A DNA stretch of 11,801 nucleotides from UBA1738 sp045591565. Its GTDB lineage: Bacteria; Bacillota; Clostridia; UBA1381. Location of the stretch: the NCBI GenBank assembly GCA_045591565.1, contig JAZNTB010000053.1, positions 1-11,801 of the forward strand. The letters are read 5' to 3'. The notes below the pieces were generated by a model. That model made no database searches and was not told the origin of the DNA. It was given only the letters and a program-made list of their open reading frames with translations. Within the stretch, counting starts at the first letter, position 1, and the number at the start of each line of letters is the position of its first letter. Below are positions 1 through 7,750 of the stretch, one piece after another. The translations under genes were made by a program, and so were the position numbers.

Positions 1-1
1 T

Positions 2-865
2 GTAAACAAAGGTCTTGAGAACAAAGTCGGAGAGGACGATGTCGGCAACTCAATCGGTGCCGGAGACCAGGGAATGATGTTCGGCTATGCCTGCGACGAA
101 ACTCCGGAGCTTATGCCGCTTCCGATTTCTCTTGCACACAAGCTCGCAAAGAAACTCACCGATGTCAGAAAATCAGGACTTCTTCCATATCTTCGTCCCG
201 ATGGAAAGACACAGGTTACCGTTGAATATATTGACGGCGTTCCCGTGTCTGTCGATACAATAGTAATCTCAACACAGCACTCACCTGATGTTACACTGGA
301 CCAGATACGCGAAGATTTAATCCGTGAGGTGGTTAAAACCATAGTTCCGGAAAATCTTCTTACTGAAAATACAAAATACTATGTCAATCCGACAGGCAAC
401 TTTGTTGTAGGAGGTCCGCAGGGTGATTCAGGACTTACCGGCAGAAAAATCATTGTTGACACATACGGCGGATATGCCCGTCACGGTGGAGGAGCGTTTT
501 CCGGCAAGGACCCGACAAAGGTTGACAGAAGCGCCGCATACGCTGCAAGATGGGTTGCTAAAAATATCGTAGCGGCAGGTCTTGCCAAGAAGTGTGAAGT
601 CGAGCTTGCATATGCAATCGGCGTTGCCCGTCCGGTATCGGTTATGATTGATACCTTCGGCACAGGCACAGTAGATGAAGATGCATTGGGCGAGGCAGTA
701 AACAAGGTGTTTGACCTTCGTCCGCACGCAATAATAAAGGCTTTAGACCTGAGAAAGCCTATCTACAAACAGCTTTCCGCTTATGGTCACATGGGGCGCG
801 AGGATTTAGGCGTTTTATGGGAAAGGACAGACAAGGTTGAAGAATTAAAAGCAGCACTTAAGTAA
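2..865 (+). CDS. metK: S-adenosylmethionine synthetase (methionine adenosyltransferase), C-terminal part
   Basis: This enzyme makes S-adenosylmethionine from methionine and ATP, releasing phosphate and pyrophosphate, in the cytosol. The reading frame is open from base 2, so the gene begins before the window; 287 residues are present of a family length near 390-400, and roughly the first 110 are missing. Visible signatures are the GAGDQGMMFGYACDET block near the start, the glycine-rich GGGAFSGKDPTKVDRSAAY loop that binds phosphate groups around bases 485-545, and the C-terminal YGHMGR motif. An ATG at base 74 lies inside the GDQGMMFG motif and is not the real start. The gene ends 5 nt before a strong hairpin terminator and converges on the SGNH hydrolase gene. 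Nothing looks broken. Family assignment is near certain. Confidence 0.97.
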   Translation, partial: VNKGLENKVGEDDVGNSIGAGDQGMMFGYACDETPELMPLPISLAHKLAKKLTDVRKSGLLPYLRPDGKTQVTVEYIDGVPVSVDTIVISTQHSPDVTLDQIREDLIREVVKTIVPENLLTENTKYYVNPTGNFVVGGPQGDSGLTGRKIIVDTYGGYARHGGGAFSGKDPTKVDRSAAYAARWVAKNIVAAGLAKKCEVELAYAIGVARPVSVMIDTFGTGTVDEDALGEAVNKVFDLRPHAIIKALDLRKPIYKQLSAYGHMGREDLGVLWERTDKVEELKAALK

Positions 866-867
866 AA

Positions 868-903
868 CTAAAAATCCGGAACACTCTGTTCCGGATTTTT
901 TTA
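868..903. terminator. Bidirectional intrinsic terminator between metK and the SGNH hydrolase gene
   Basis: A perfect 13-bp stem (871-883 with 887-899) encloses a 3-nt loop. It is followed by a T run on the plus strand and preceded by an A run that serves as a U tract for minus-strand transcripts. The TAA stop codon of the minus-strand gene (901-903) lies within the tail. Its position between two convergent genes fits use by both. Confidence 0.9.
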
Positions 904-1896
904 TTTAATATAGGAAAGAAGTCGCATTCTTTCAAAAATCAGTTCTGCCACAACCCTGTAGCCCTCCTTGGAAAGATGCACATCATTATCATTTTCGCCG
1001 TTATATGTAAACTCTGCAGGAATTATATGCTTTGAAAGCTTTTCCCTCATCACGCAAATCTGCTCTTCCGATAAATCCGCAAAGCAACCTGCCGACAGCG
1101 CTATATCCACACCTTTTCTTGAAAACTCATCGTATAAATCTATGAAATGTACACCGAATGTCTTTCTGCACTCTCTTTTGTAATATTCATATTTTTCTTC
1201 GTTTGTTTCTCCCTTTATGTCCGACCATTTTTCCCACAGCGGATGCGTTGAGCCAAGCACAATGTATTTCCCGCCTGATGCAAGGGCACATTTTGTAAAT
1301 ATACTTTTAAACCTTTCAAGAGTAAGGCTTGCGTTGTCGTTTATACCGCCGTAAAATACGCTGACATCAGGACACCTGTTGTTGGCAGTAAAAAGCACCG
1401 AACCTTTTGGTATAAGCGTATCCTTTCCGTCAGGCTCTTTTTTTCGTATAACATTTTCGTTTTCATTTTGAACGGACATCTCATAATAGTTTCCGTCTAT
1501 AAGAACAGGATTTGTGTCATGCGACATCTGCGTAAAAAACACAAACGGGTCATCACTCGCATCTCCATCGCAATAAAGCTTCAATTTCGTATCAAGCGCC
1601 CTTCCGTCCTCCGCCCGGTGTTGAACTCCCAGACTTACCACAGAGCCATCGCCCGGAACCACTATGTCCTCCGTCAAGTAGCACGCCGCTCCGCCGCAGC
1701 GAGCCGCAATTTCAGCAACCTTTTCTCCCCCGTGACCATAGTTGTTTACTTCCACATCATATCCACAGTCAGTAAGAATCGTAAAAAGCTGTGCAGGATA
1801 CGGATGTTTTCCATACTCGGCGGTGTGGTGTCCGTCCATTGTCATTCCCTCTGTCACAGAATCCCCCACACAATTGATAATCAACTTTCTGTCCAT
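901..1896 (-). CDS. SGNH/GDSL-type hydrolase with a large insertion, probable esterase
   Basis: The 331-residue protein has the SGNH hydrolase fold signature: GDSVTEG at residues 11-17 with nucleophile Ser13, a block II glycine around YGHGGE (53-58), block III GGIND (183-187) and a C-terminal VHLSKEGY block with His307. Such enzymes hydrolyse esters on sugars, lipids or cell-wall polymers; the substrate cannot be told here. About 100 mostly polar, probably beta-rich residues (roughly 75-175) separate blocks II and III, far more than in compact family members. They suggest an inserted domain. The DxxH catalytic motif reads N-D-V-H, with Asn304 where Asp is expected. No signal peptide or membrane segment is seen, so it is probably cytosolic. 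The ATG follows an AGGAGG site (1904-1909) at good spacing. It lies downstream of gyrB on the same strand behind a weak hairpin and may depend partly on read-through. Confidence 0.85.
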   Translation of the reverse strand: MDRKLIINCVGDSVTEGMTMDGHHTAEYGKHPYPAQLFTILTDCGYDVEVNNYGHGGEKVAEIAARCGGAACYLTEDIVVPGDGSVVSLGVQHRAEDGRALDTKLKLYCDGDASDDPFVFFTQMSHDTNPVLIDGNYYEMSVQNENENVIRKKEPDGKDTLIPKGSVLFTANNRCPDVSVFYGGINDNASLTLERFKSIFTKCALASGGKYIVLGSTHPLWEKWSDIKGETNEEKYEYYKRECRKTFGVHFIDLYDEFSRKGVDIALSAGCFADLSEEQICVMREKLSKHIIPAEFTYNGENDNDVHLSKEGYRVVAELIFERMRLLSYIK

Positions 1897-1912
1897 TTTT
1901 CAGCCTCCTGTC

Positions 1913-1942
1913 TTTAGAAATACCGACACCCTAAAGTGCCGG
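1913..1942 (-). terminator. Weak hairpin after gyrB
   Basis: On the minus strand a 7-bp stem (1942-1936 with 1929-1923, one G-U pair) and 6-nt loop lie just after the gyrB stop. The following stretch TATTTCT is a poor U tract, so this probably gives only partial termination and lets some transcripts continue into the SGNH hydrolase gene. No separate promoter for that gene was found in the 53-nt gap. Confidence 0.45.
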
Positions 1943-1949
1943 ATTTTTA

Positions 1950-3869
1950 TTATATATCAAGATTTGAAACATATTTTGCATGCTTTTCAATGAATTCTCT
2001 TCTCGGCTCAACCTTATCACCCATCAAAACGGTAAATATCTGGTCTGCCGCAATCGCATCTTCAAGCTCAACACGCAACATCGTTCTTGTTTCAGGATTC
2101 ATCGTTGTTTCCCAAAGCTCAGGAGGGTCCATCTCACCAAGACCCTTATAACGCTGAACCTTTGCGCCTGCTCCCATTTCCTCTAAAAGCGCATTTCGTT
2201 CTTCATCGGTATATGCGAACTTTTCAACAAGATTTGCATTCTTGCCCTTATACACCTTGTAAAGCGGCGGCTGAGCAAGGTAGATATTTCCGTTTTCAAT
2301 AAGCGGACGCATATATCTGAAGAAGAAGGTAAGCAGCAGTGTTCTGATGTGCGCACCGTCAACATCGGCATCGGCCATGATAATGATTTTGCCGTACTTC
2401 AGCTTCGTTATATCAAATTCCTCACCAATTCCGGCACCCAACGCCTGAATTACAGGTAGCAGCTTTTCATTTGAGTAAACTTTATCAATTCTTGATTTCT
2501 CAACATTGAGCATCTTACCCCAAAGCGGAAGAATTGCCTGGAAGCGCCTGTTTCTGCCCTGTTTTGCAGAACCTCCCGCAGAATCTCCCTCGACAATATA
2601 GATTTCTGCATAATCTGCACCCTCATCGGTACATTTTGCAAGTTTTCCCAAAAGCGATGCGTTGCTTGCCTGTGCATTCTTACGGGTTGCCTCACGCGCT
2701 TTTCTCGCAGCTTCTCTTGCTCGGGACGCGGTAAGAGTTTTTTCGATAATAGTCTTTGCAACCTTTGGGTTTTCCTCCAAAAACGCCGAGAACTTGTCAT
2801 TGAGTGCATTTTCTACCAATGTTCTTGCCTCAGAGTTTCCAAGCTTTGTCTTGGTCTGTCCCTCAAACTGAGCCTCGCTCACCTTAACGCTTATAATCGC
2901 AGTAAGTCCCTCTCTTGTGTCCTCACCTGATAGGTTCGATTCCTTTTCCTTTAAAAGATTGTGCTTTCTTGCATAGTCATTGATTACTCTTGTAAGTCCC
3001 GATTTGAAACCGGTTTCATGCATACCGCCGTCAATGGTACGGATGTTGTTGGCAAAGCTCATAATAGCCTCGGAGTATGCATCGGTATATTGCATAGCAA
3101 CCTCAACAACCATGTCCTCCCTTGTCGCCTCAAAGTAGATTACCTCATCGTGAAGGGCGTCCTTATTTTTATTGGAGTCCAAAACAAATTCCTTGATACC
3201 GCCCTCAGCATAAAGAGTTACGGTTTCAACCTCTGCCACTCTCTTATCGGTAAAGAGAATTTTTATTCCGCGATTTAAGTACGCCTGCTCCTGAAGACGC
3301 TTAAACAGTACATCATAGTCAAATTCAAGAGTTTCAAAAATCTCCGCATCCGGCTTGAATGTGATTTTTGTTCCGGTTTTATCGGTATCTCCTATAACCT
3401 TCAAATCACAGGTTGGTTTTCCTCGCTGATAGCTTTGATAGTGTATATGTGCACCGTCGGAAACCTCTACCTCAAGCTTTTCAGAAAGCGCATTAACAAC
3501 AGACGAACCAACACCGTGCAGACCTCCGGATACCTTGTATCCGCCGCCTCCGAACTTTCCGCCTGCGTGCAGAATTGTAAGTACAACCTGAACAGTCGGT
3601 ATTCCCTCCTGCGGATGAATTCCAACCGGAATTCCGCGTCCGTTATCGGTAACGGTGACAGAGTTGTCCGGATTAATATCAACCTTGATTTCAGTACAAT
3701 ATCCCGCCAGCGCCTCGTCAATTGAGTTGTCCACAATTTCGTAGACAAGGTGATGAAGACCGGCAGATGATGTTGAGCCGATATACATACCGGGACGCTT
3801 TCGTACCGCCTCAAGTCCCTCTAAGACCTGAATTTGATTTTCGTCATACTTAGTTTCAATCTTTTCCAT
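1950..3869 (-). CDS. gyrB: DNA gyrase subunit B
   Basis: GyrB is the ATPase subunit of gyrase, which adds negative supercoils to DNA as an A2B2 complex with GyrA. At 639 residues it has the normal short Gram-positive length, without the E. coli insertion. The GHKL ATPase domain shows YEIVDNSIDEA with catalytic Glu44, DNGRGIP (75-81) and the ATP-lid motif GGLHGVG (115-121). The transducer follows, with QTKTKLGN around 338-345. The TOPRIM domain has EGDSAGG (427-433) and the metal-binding DADVDG (500-505). The C-terminal GyrA-binding tail includes QRYKGLGEM (572-580). Residue 450 is Trp in the block ILPLWGK, where E. coli has Lys447 and most Gram-positives Arg. The ATG has an AGGAGT site (3878-3883) that lies just before the remB stop, 17 nt from gene to gene. 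gyrA, often next, is absent. Confidence 0.98.
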   Translation of the reverse strand: MEKIETKYDENQIQVLEGLEAVRKRPGMYIGSTSSAGLHHLVYEIVDNSIDEALAGYCTEIKVDINPDNSVTVTDNGRGIPVGIHPQEGIPTVQVVLTILHAGGKFGGGGYKVSGGLHGVGSSVVNALSEKLEVEVSDGAHIHYQSYQRGKPTCDLKVIGDTDKTGTKITFKPDAEIFETLEFDYDVLFKRLQEQAYLNRGIKILFTDKRVAEVETVTLYAEGGIKEFVLDSNKNKDALHDEVIYFEATREDMVVEVAMQYTDAYSEAIMSFANNIRTIDGGMHETGFKSGLTRVINDYARKHNLLKEKESNLSGEDTREGLTAIISVKVSEAQFEGQTKTKLGNSEARTLVENALNDKFSAFLEENPKVAKTIIEKTLTASRAREAARKAREATRKNAQASNASLLGKLAKCTDEGADYAEIYIVEGDSAGGSAKQGRNRRFQAILPLWGKMLNVEKSRIDKVYSNEKLLPVIQALGAGIGEEFDITKLKYGKIIIMADADVDGAHIRTLLLTFFFRYMRPLIENGNIYLAQPPLYKVYKGKNANLVEKFAYTDEERNALLEEMGAGAKVQRYKGLGEMDPPELWETTMNPETRTMLRVELEDAIAADQIFTVLMGDKVEPRREFIEKHAKYVSNLDI

Positions 3870-3886
3870 TAGTTTTAACTCCTAAT

Positions 3887-4150
3887 TCAAATAATTATAT
3901 TATCAGATTTTGCTCTTCCGTAAAGTGTTCGTGATGCAAGTGACGAGATATAAACTCTCGTTTTTCCGTTTTTGTGTGTTACGATAAAGGATTTCGGCAA
4001 ATCCTCCGTCACATCAATGACGGCTCCGTCGGTCTGCGCTTTTGCCAGAAAATCTCTCGTCTGAAGGGCCACCGTTGTGTTGTCCATATCAAATATCCCG
4101 ACAACTGTATTTAAGTCTACTACCACATCATTACCCAGATGTAAATACAT
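3887..4150 (-). CDS. remB: RemB-type DUF370 protein (extracellular matrix regulator family)
   Basis: This 87-residue protein matches the small DUF370 family, best by position to RemB (YaaB) of Bacillus subtilis, encoded between recF and gyrB there too. It begins MYLHLGNDVVV and continues with a VVGIFDMDN segment, features I recognise from that family; the Bacillus protein is about 81 residues. The related RemA is a DNA-binding activator of biofilm matrix genes in B. subtilis; the role of the recF-gyrB linked paralogue is much less clear. No matrix genes are in this window, so a role in matrix control here is inference only. The ATG has an AGGAGG site at 4155-4160, 19 nt after recF. The TGA stop is 17 nt before gyrB. 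Family confidence is high, function confidence is low. Confidence 0.85.
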   Translation of the reverse strand: MYLHLGNDVVVDLNTVVGIFDMDNTTVALQTRDFLAKAQTDGAVIDVTEDLPKSFIVTHKNGKTRVYISSLASRTLYGRAKSDNIII

Positions 4151-4169
4151 AGTTCCTCCTTTTCAAAAG

Positions 4170-5258
4170 CTACTGCTCAATCACCCTTCCCGACTGCACC
4201 TTGAAGGTACGATTTCCCGTCGTTCTTTCGGCGGTATCAACATCGGTGCAGGTCAGAATTACCTGTTTGCCCTTTATCTTTTCAGTTAAAAATCTCCGTC
4301 TGGAAATATCAAGCTCACTCATTATATCATCGAGCAGGAGCACCGGATACTCTCCCCTTACAGCGTTTATGTTCTCCATTTGCGCCATTTTAAGGCTCAG
4401 CACAACTGTTCTCTGCTGACCTTGCGATGCGTATGTTCTGACCTCTTTTTCATCTATAAAAAGCCGCAAATCATCTCTTTGTATGCCGTAAAGACTTGAG
4501 CCGTTCTCGATTTCCCGAGCCATTACTCCCTCGAGCTTTGATAAAAATATTTCTTTATTTATTATATCACATTCTATGCTCGGTGTATAGACCAATTTTA
4601 AATTTTCTCCGCTTATATTGTGATGAATTTCACCCGCAAATTTTATGAGATTTTCTATGAAATCCCGCCTGTGCTGCATTATCGTACTCCCGTCCTTGGC
4701 AATCTGCTCGTTCCAGACCGAAAGCATCGGGTCTTCCACCTTTCCTGCTATGCGGAGCTTCTTCAAAAGGTTGTTTTTCTGTGCCAGATTCTTGTGATAT
4801 GAAATCAGGGTTTTTAAGTAGACCGGATAAAGCTGACTTATTGCTTCATCCAAAAATCTCCGCCGCACCTGCGGTGCACCCTTTACTATCTCCAAATCCT
4901 CAGGAGAAAACATAACAACATTCAAATACCTCATCAGCATAGAAAGCTTTGTTATCGGCACATTATTTATTTTGACAGTTTTTCTTCCGTTCGGAAGTAA
5001 TTGCATCACGGCGTGGTATTCTCTGTCTTTATCTGCAAACTCGATTTTGAGTCTTGCAAAATCATCACCAAACCGTATAAGCTCGCTGTCGGTTTTTGCT
5101 CTGTGGCTGCGCCCGTGCGAGAACAGGTACACAGCCTCCAAAAGATTTGTTTTCCCCTGCGCATTGTTTCCGTAAATAACATTGGTGTCGTCGCAGAATT
5201 CAACGCTTTGTGTTTCATAATTGCGAAAGCTTTTTAAAGATAAGCTTTTTACCCTCAT
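4170..5258 (-). CDS. recF: DNA replication and repair protein RecF
   Basis: RecF is an SMC-like ATPase that, with RecO and RecR, helps load RecA at single-strand gaps next to duplex DNA. The 362-residue length is typical. Walker A is GNNAQGKTN (30-38), the ABC signature is SQGQQR (278-283) and Walker B is VLLLDD (306-311) followed by MSELD. The motif usually read as GPHRDD is GIQRDD here (258-263). The start is the ATG one base after the yaaA stop (TAG, A, ATG); a GGTGAT-like site (5264-5269) lies within the end of yaaA. This arrangement suggests translational coupling. The yaaA-recF-remB-gyrB order is the classic one found near oriC in Firmicutes, but dnaA-dnaN are not next to it here. Confidence 0.96.
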   Translation of the reverse strand: MRVKSLSLKSFRNYETQSVEFCDDTNVIYGNNAQGKTNLLEAVYLFSHGRSHRAKTDSELIRFGDDFARLKIEFADKDREYHAVMQLLPNGRKTVKINNVPITKLSMLMRYLNVVMFSPEDLEIVKGAPQVRRRFLDEAISQLYPVYLKTLISYHKNLAQKNNLLKKLRIAGKVEDPMLSVWNEQIAKDGSTIMQHRRDFIENLIKFAGEIHHNISGENLKLVYTPSIECDIINKEIFLSKLEGVMAREIENGSSLYGIQRDDLRLFIDEKEVRTYASQGQQRTVVLSLKMAQMENINAVRGEYPVLLLDDIMSELDISRRRFLTEKIKGKQVILTCTDVDTAERTTGNRTFKVQSGRVIEQ

Positions 5259-5259
5259 T

Positions 5260-5490
5260 CTATATCACCGTTATCTCAAAAAATTCGTCCTCAAACTCCA
5301 CCCCGACAACATCGCCGCTGCGGATTTTCTTGCCGCGCATCGTGCATACAGCTCCATCAACCGTTACAATTTCGTCCAGTATCATTTCTTTTGCCATAGC
5401 ACCGTTTTCTGCGATACCCGAAAACTTCAAAAGCTGGTCAAGCTTTATAAACTCTGTCGATATCTTTATTTCCTGTTTATGAAATTCCAT
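5260..5490 (-). CDS. yaaA: S4-domain RNA-binding protein, YaaA type
   Basis: A 76-residue protein consisting almost entirely of one S4-like RNA-binding domain. The core runs from about IKLDQLLKFSGIA (residue 15 on) through the DEIVTVDG turn to the KIRSGDVV strand. The family member in Bacillus sits between dnaN and recF and has been linked to ribosome assembly; here that role is inferred from homology and position only. Its ribosome binding site AGAGGTG (5497-5503) overlaps the relA stop codon, and the gap to relA is 11 nt. Its own stop is 1 nt from the recF start. Both junctions suggest coupled translation in an operon. Confidence 0.88.
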   Translation of the reverse strand: MEFHKQEIKISTEFIKLDQLLKFSGIAENGAMAKEMILDEIVTVDGAVCTMRGKKIRSGDVVGVEFEDEFFEITVI

Positions 5491-5501
5491 AACAGCACCT
5501 C

Positions 5502-7736
5502 TTAGTTTGTAGTTCTTGTCACATCGGTCACACCGGGAATTCCCGAAATTCTGTTCATTACCTTTTGGAGTTCATCGCTTGAGTGAATTTCCACTCCCAG
5601 CATCATTACCGACATTCCGTCCTTTGTACGCCTTGCGTTGACTGATACACAGTTCATCTGCATTTCTGCAATGACCGTTGATATCTTCATCATCATGCCC
5701 GGCTCATCATATGCACCTATGCTGAGAGTAGCAATATATGAGCTTCTGTTCTCTCCCGTCCAGCTTACCTTGATAAACCTGCCCTTATCCTCAGGCGAAA
5801 GAGCCTCAGGCTGAATATTCGGGCAGTCTGCTCTGTGTACCGAAACGCCTCTTCCCTTGGTGATAAATCCGACGATGTCATCTCCCGGAACAGGGCTGCA
5901 GCACTTCGACAGGCGCACAAGACAATTCTCAATTCCCATAACTTCAATGCCGCTGGTATTGTTTTTGCGGCGGATTGTATGTGTAGGCCTGTCATTTACA
6001 GGCTGATTCTGACGCTGCTCCTTTACATACTCCTCACGAAGGCGCATAACTACCTTTTGCGACGAAAGTCCGCCGTAGCCGACACTCGCATACAAATCTT
6101 CAATACCGCCAAGCGTATATTTTCTGTAAAGCGGCTGAAGCCATTCCTCCCTGAAAAGCTTTGAAAACGGTATGTTAAGCCGTTTTGCTTCCTTCTCCAG
6201 AATATCCTTTCCGTGAATAATATTTTCATCACGGCGCTCGCGCTTGAGCCATTGATTTATCTTACTTTTTGCCTGTGATGTCTTTACAATTTTAAGCCAG
6301 TCACGGCTCGGTCCCTTCGCTTGCGGCGATGTTAAAATCTCAATAATATCGCCGTTTATCAGTTGATAAGAGTTCGGTACAATCTTGCCGTTCGCTTTTG
6401 CACCCACCATTTTACTTCCTACCTGAGTGTGAATTGCGAACGCAAAATCTATCGCAGTTGAGCCGTTAGGCAGCGGAATAACCTTTCCTTGAGGCGTAAA
6501 TGCGAAAACCTGATCGGAGAACATATCAATTTTAAGACTGTTCATAAACACATCGGCGTCCATAATATCTGCCTGTGTTTCCATAAGCTTTCGTACCCAC
6601 TCAAGCTCCTTATCCATAGAATCGGCACCCGACTTACCCTCTTTATACTTCCAGTGCGCTGCGATACCCTCCTGCGCAACCTTATGCATCTCGGTTGTTC
6701 TTATCTGTATCTCAAACGGTGTTCCGTCCGTTCCCACAACCGTCGTGTGAAGCGATTGATACATATTCGGCTTCGGCATTGCAATATAGTCCTTAAACCG
6801 CATCGGCAGCGGTGTGTACATTTCATGTACCATTCCAAGCACAGCATAGCACTCGGCAACCGTACTCACTATCACTCTCACTGCAAACAGGTCGTATATT
6901 TCGTCTATAGTTTTGTTCTGGGCATACATCTTGCGGAATATGCTGTAAAAATGTTTCGCTCTGCCTGTTATTTCACAGCTTATTCCGTTATCTGTCATAC
7001 GATTTTTAAGCGCCTCTATAATCGCGGTCACAAACGCCTCGCGTTCGCTCTTTTTTCTGGCGATACTTTCCCTGATTTCCTCATACGCCACAGGGTCCAA
7101 ATATTTGAGCGACAAATCTTCAAGCTCCGACTTGATTTTAGAAATACCCAGTCGGTGTGCAAGCGGTGCGTACACATCAAGCGTTTCCTTAGCTATATAA
7201 AGCTGTTTCTCCCTTGGCATAAAATCAAGCGTTCTCATATTGTGCAGGCGGTCAATAAGCTTAATCATAACCACCCTGATATCCTTGCTCATAGCGAAGA
7301 ACATCTTCCTTAAATTCTCAACCTGTTCATCCTGATGGTCACGATACTGTATTTTCTTAAGCTTTGTGACTCCGTCCACAATTTCAGCAACAGGCTTTCC
7401 GAACAGCATAACTATATCGTCAAAGGTATACGGAGTATCCTCGATAACATCATGCAAAAGTCCTGCACATATTGCAACATTATCCATAGAAAGCTCTGCC
7501 GCAATATACGCAATCTGGACCGGATGAATTATATACGGCTCGCCGGATTTTCTCTTTTGATTCCTGTGCGCCGCCTTTGCCATACGGTATGCAACATATA
7601 TCATATCGGTATTAGCCCTTGGGTTTTGCGCCTTTACCATTTCTATGATTTTATCTACTATAACATCTGTTTCGTCTGCAATCTGCGGAAGCGTTTCTAT
7701 GGTGTTAAATATGTCATTATTCAGTTTTTTGCCCAT
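5502..7736 (-). CDS. relA: Bifunctional (p)ppGpp synthetase/hydrolase, RelA/SpoT (Rel) long form
   Basis: This 744-residue enzyme makes and degrades the stringent-response alarmone (p)ppGpp. The hydrolase HD domain looks intact: His71 in YIIHPV, His95-Asp96 in LLHDVIED and Asp162 in LIDRLHN, matching the manganese ligands of the streptococcal enzyme with a constant offset of 18. The synthetase domain has Asp282 in YDLFAVRV, the RFKDYIAMPKPNMYQSLHT block (313-331) and Glu342 in FEIQIRT. The RFKD motif is the version typical of bifunctional Rel rather than the EFDD of E. coli RelA. A TGS domain follows (about 405-468), then a helical region, a cysteine-containing zinc-finger-like region (Cys605, Cys612, Cys613, Cys638) and a C-terminal ACT domain (about 665-740). 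It starts 14 nt after recJ with a GGGAGTG site (7742-7748). The usual apt gene between recJ and relA is missing. Confidence 0.97.
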   Translation of the reverse strand: MGKKLNNDIFNTIETLPQIADETDVIVDKIIEMVKAQNPRANTDMIYVAYRMAKAAHRNQKRKSGEPYIIHPVQIAYIAAELSMDNVAICAGLLHDVIEDTPYTFDDIVMLFGKPVAEIVDGVTKLKKIQYRDHQDEQVENLRKMFFAMSKDIRVVMIKLIDRLHNMRTLDFMPREKQLYIAKETLDVYAPLAHRLGISKIKSELEDLSLKYLDPVAYEEIRESIARKKSEREAFVTAIIEALKNRMTDNGISCEITGRAKHFYSIFRKMYAQNKTIDEIYDLFAVRVIVSTVAECYAVLGMVHEMYTPLPMRFKDYIAMPKPNMYQSLHTTVVGTDGTPFEIQIRTTEMHKVAQEGIAAHWKYKEGKSGADSMDKELEWVRKLMETQADIMDADVFMNSLKIDMFSDQVFAFTPQGKVIPLPNGSTAIDFAFAIHTQVGSKMVGAKANGKIVPNSYQLINGDIIEILTSPQAKGPSRDWLKIVKTSQAKSKINQWLKRERRDENIIHGKDILEKEAKRLNIPFSKLFREEWLQPLYRKYTLGGIEDLYASVGYGGLSSQKVVMRLREEYVKEQRQNQPVNDRPTHTIRRKNNTSGIEVMGIENCLVRLSKCCSPVPGDDIVGFITKGRGVSVHRADCPNIQPEALSPEDKGRFIKVSWTGENRSSYIATLSIGAYDEPGMMMKISTVIAEMQMNCVSVNARRTKDGMSVMMLGVEIHSSDELQKVMNRISGIPGVTDVTRTTN

Positions 7737-7750
7737 ATTATCACTCCCGT

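Noticed and set aside
1468..1917. 149-codon plus-strand frame opposite the SGNH hydrolase
   Set aside because: Antisense to a gene with clear catalytic motifs and with no supporting ribosome binding site or homology.
3894..3922. Internal promoter before gyrB (TATAAT on the minus strand at 3899-3894)
   Set aside because: The -10 box is good but the sequence 17 bp upstream (TACGGA) is a poor -35 box, and AT-rich gene ends often contain such a hexamer; a weak internal promoter cannot be excluded.
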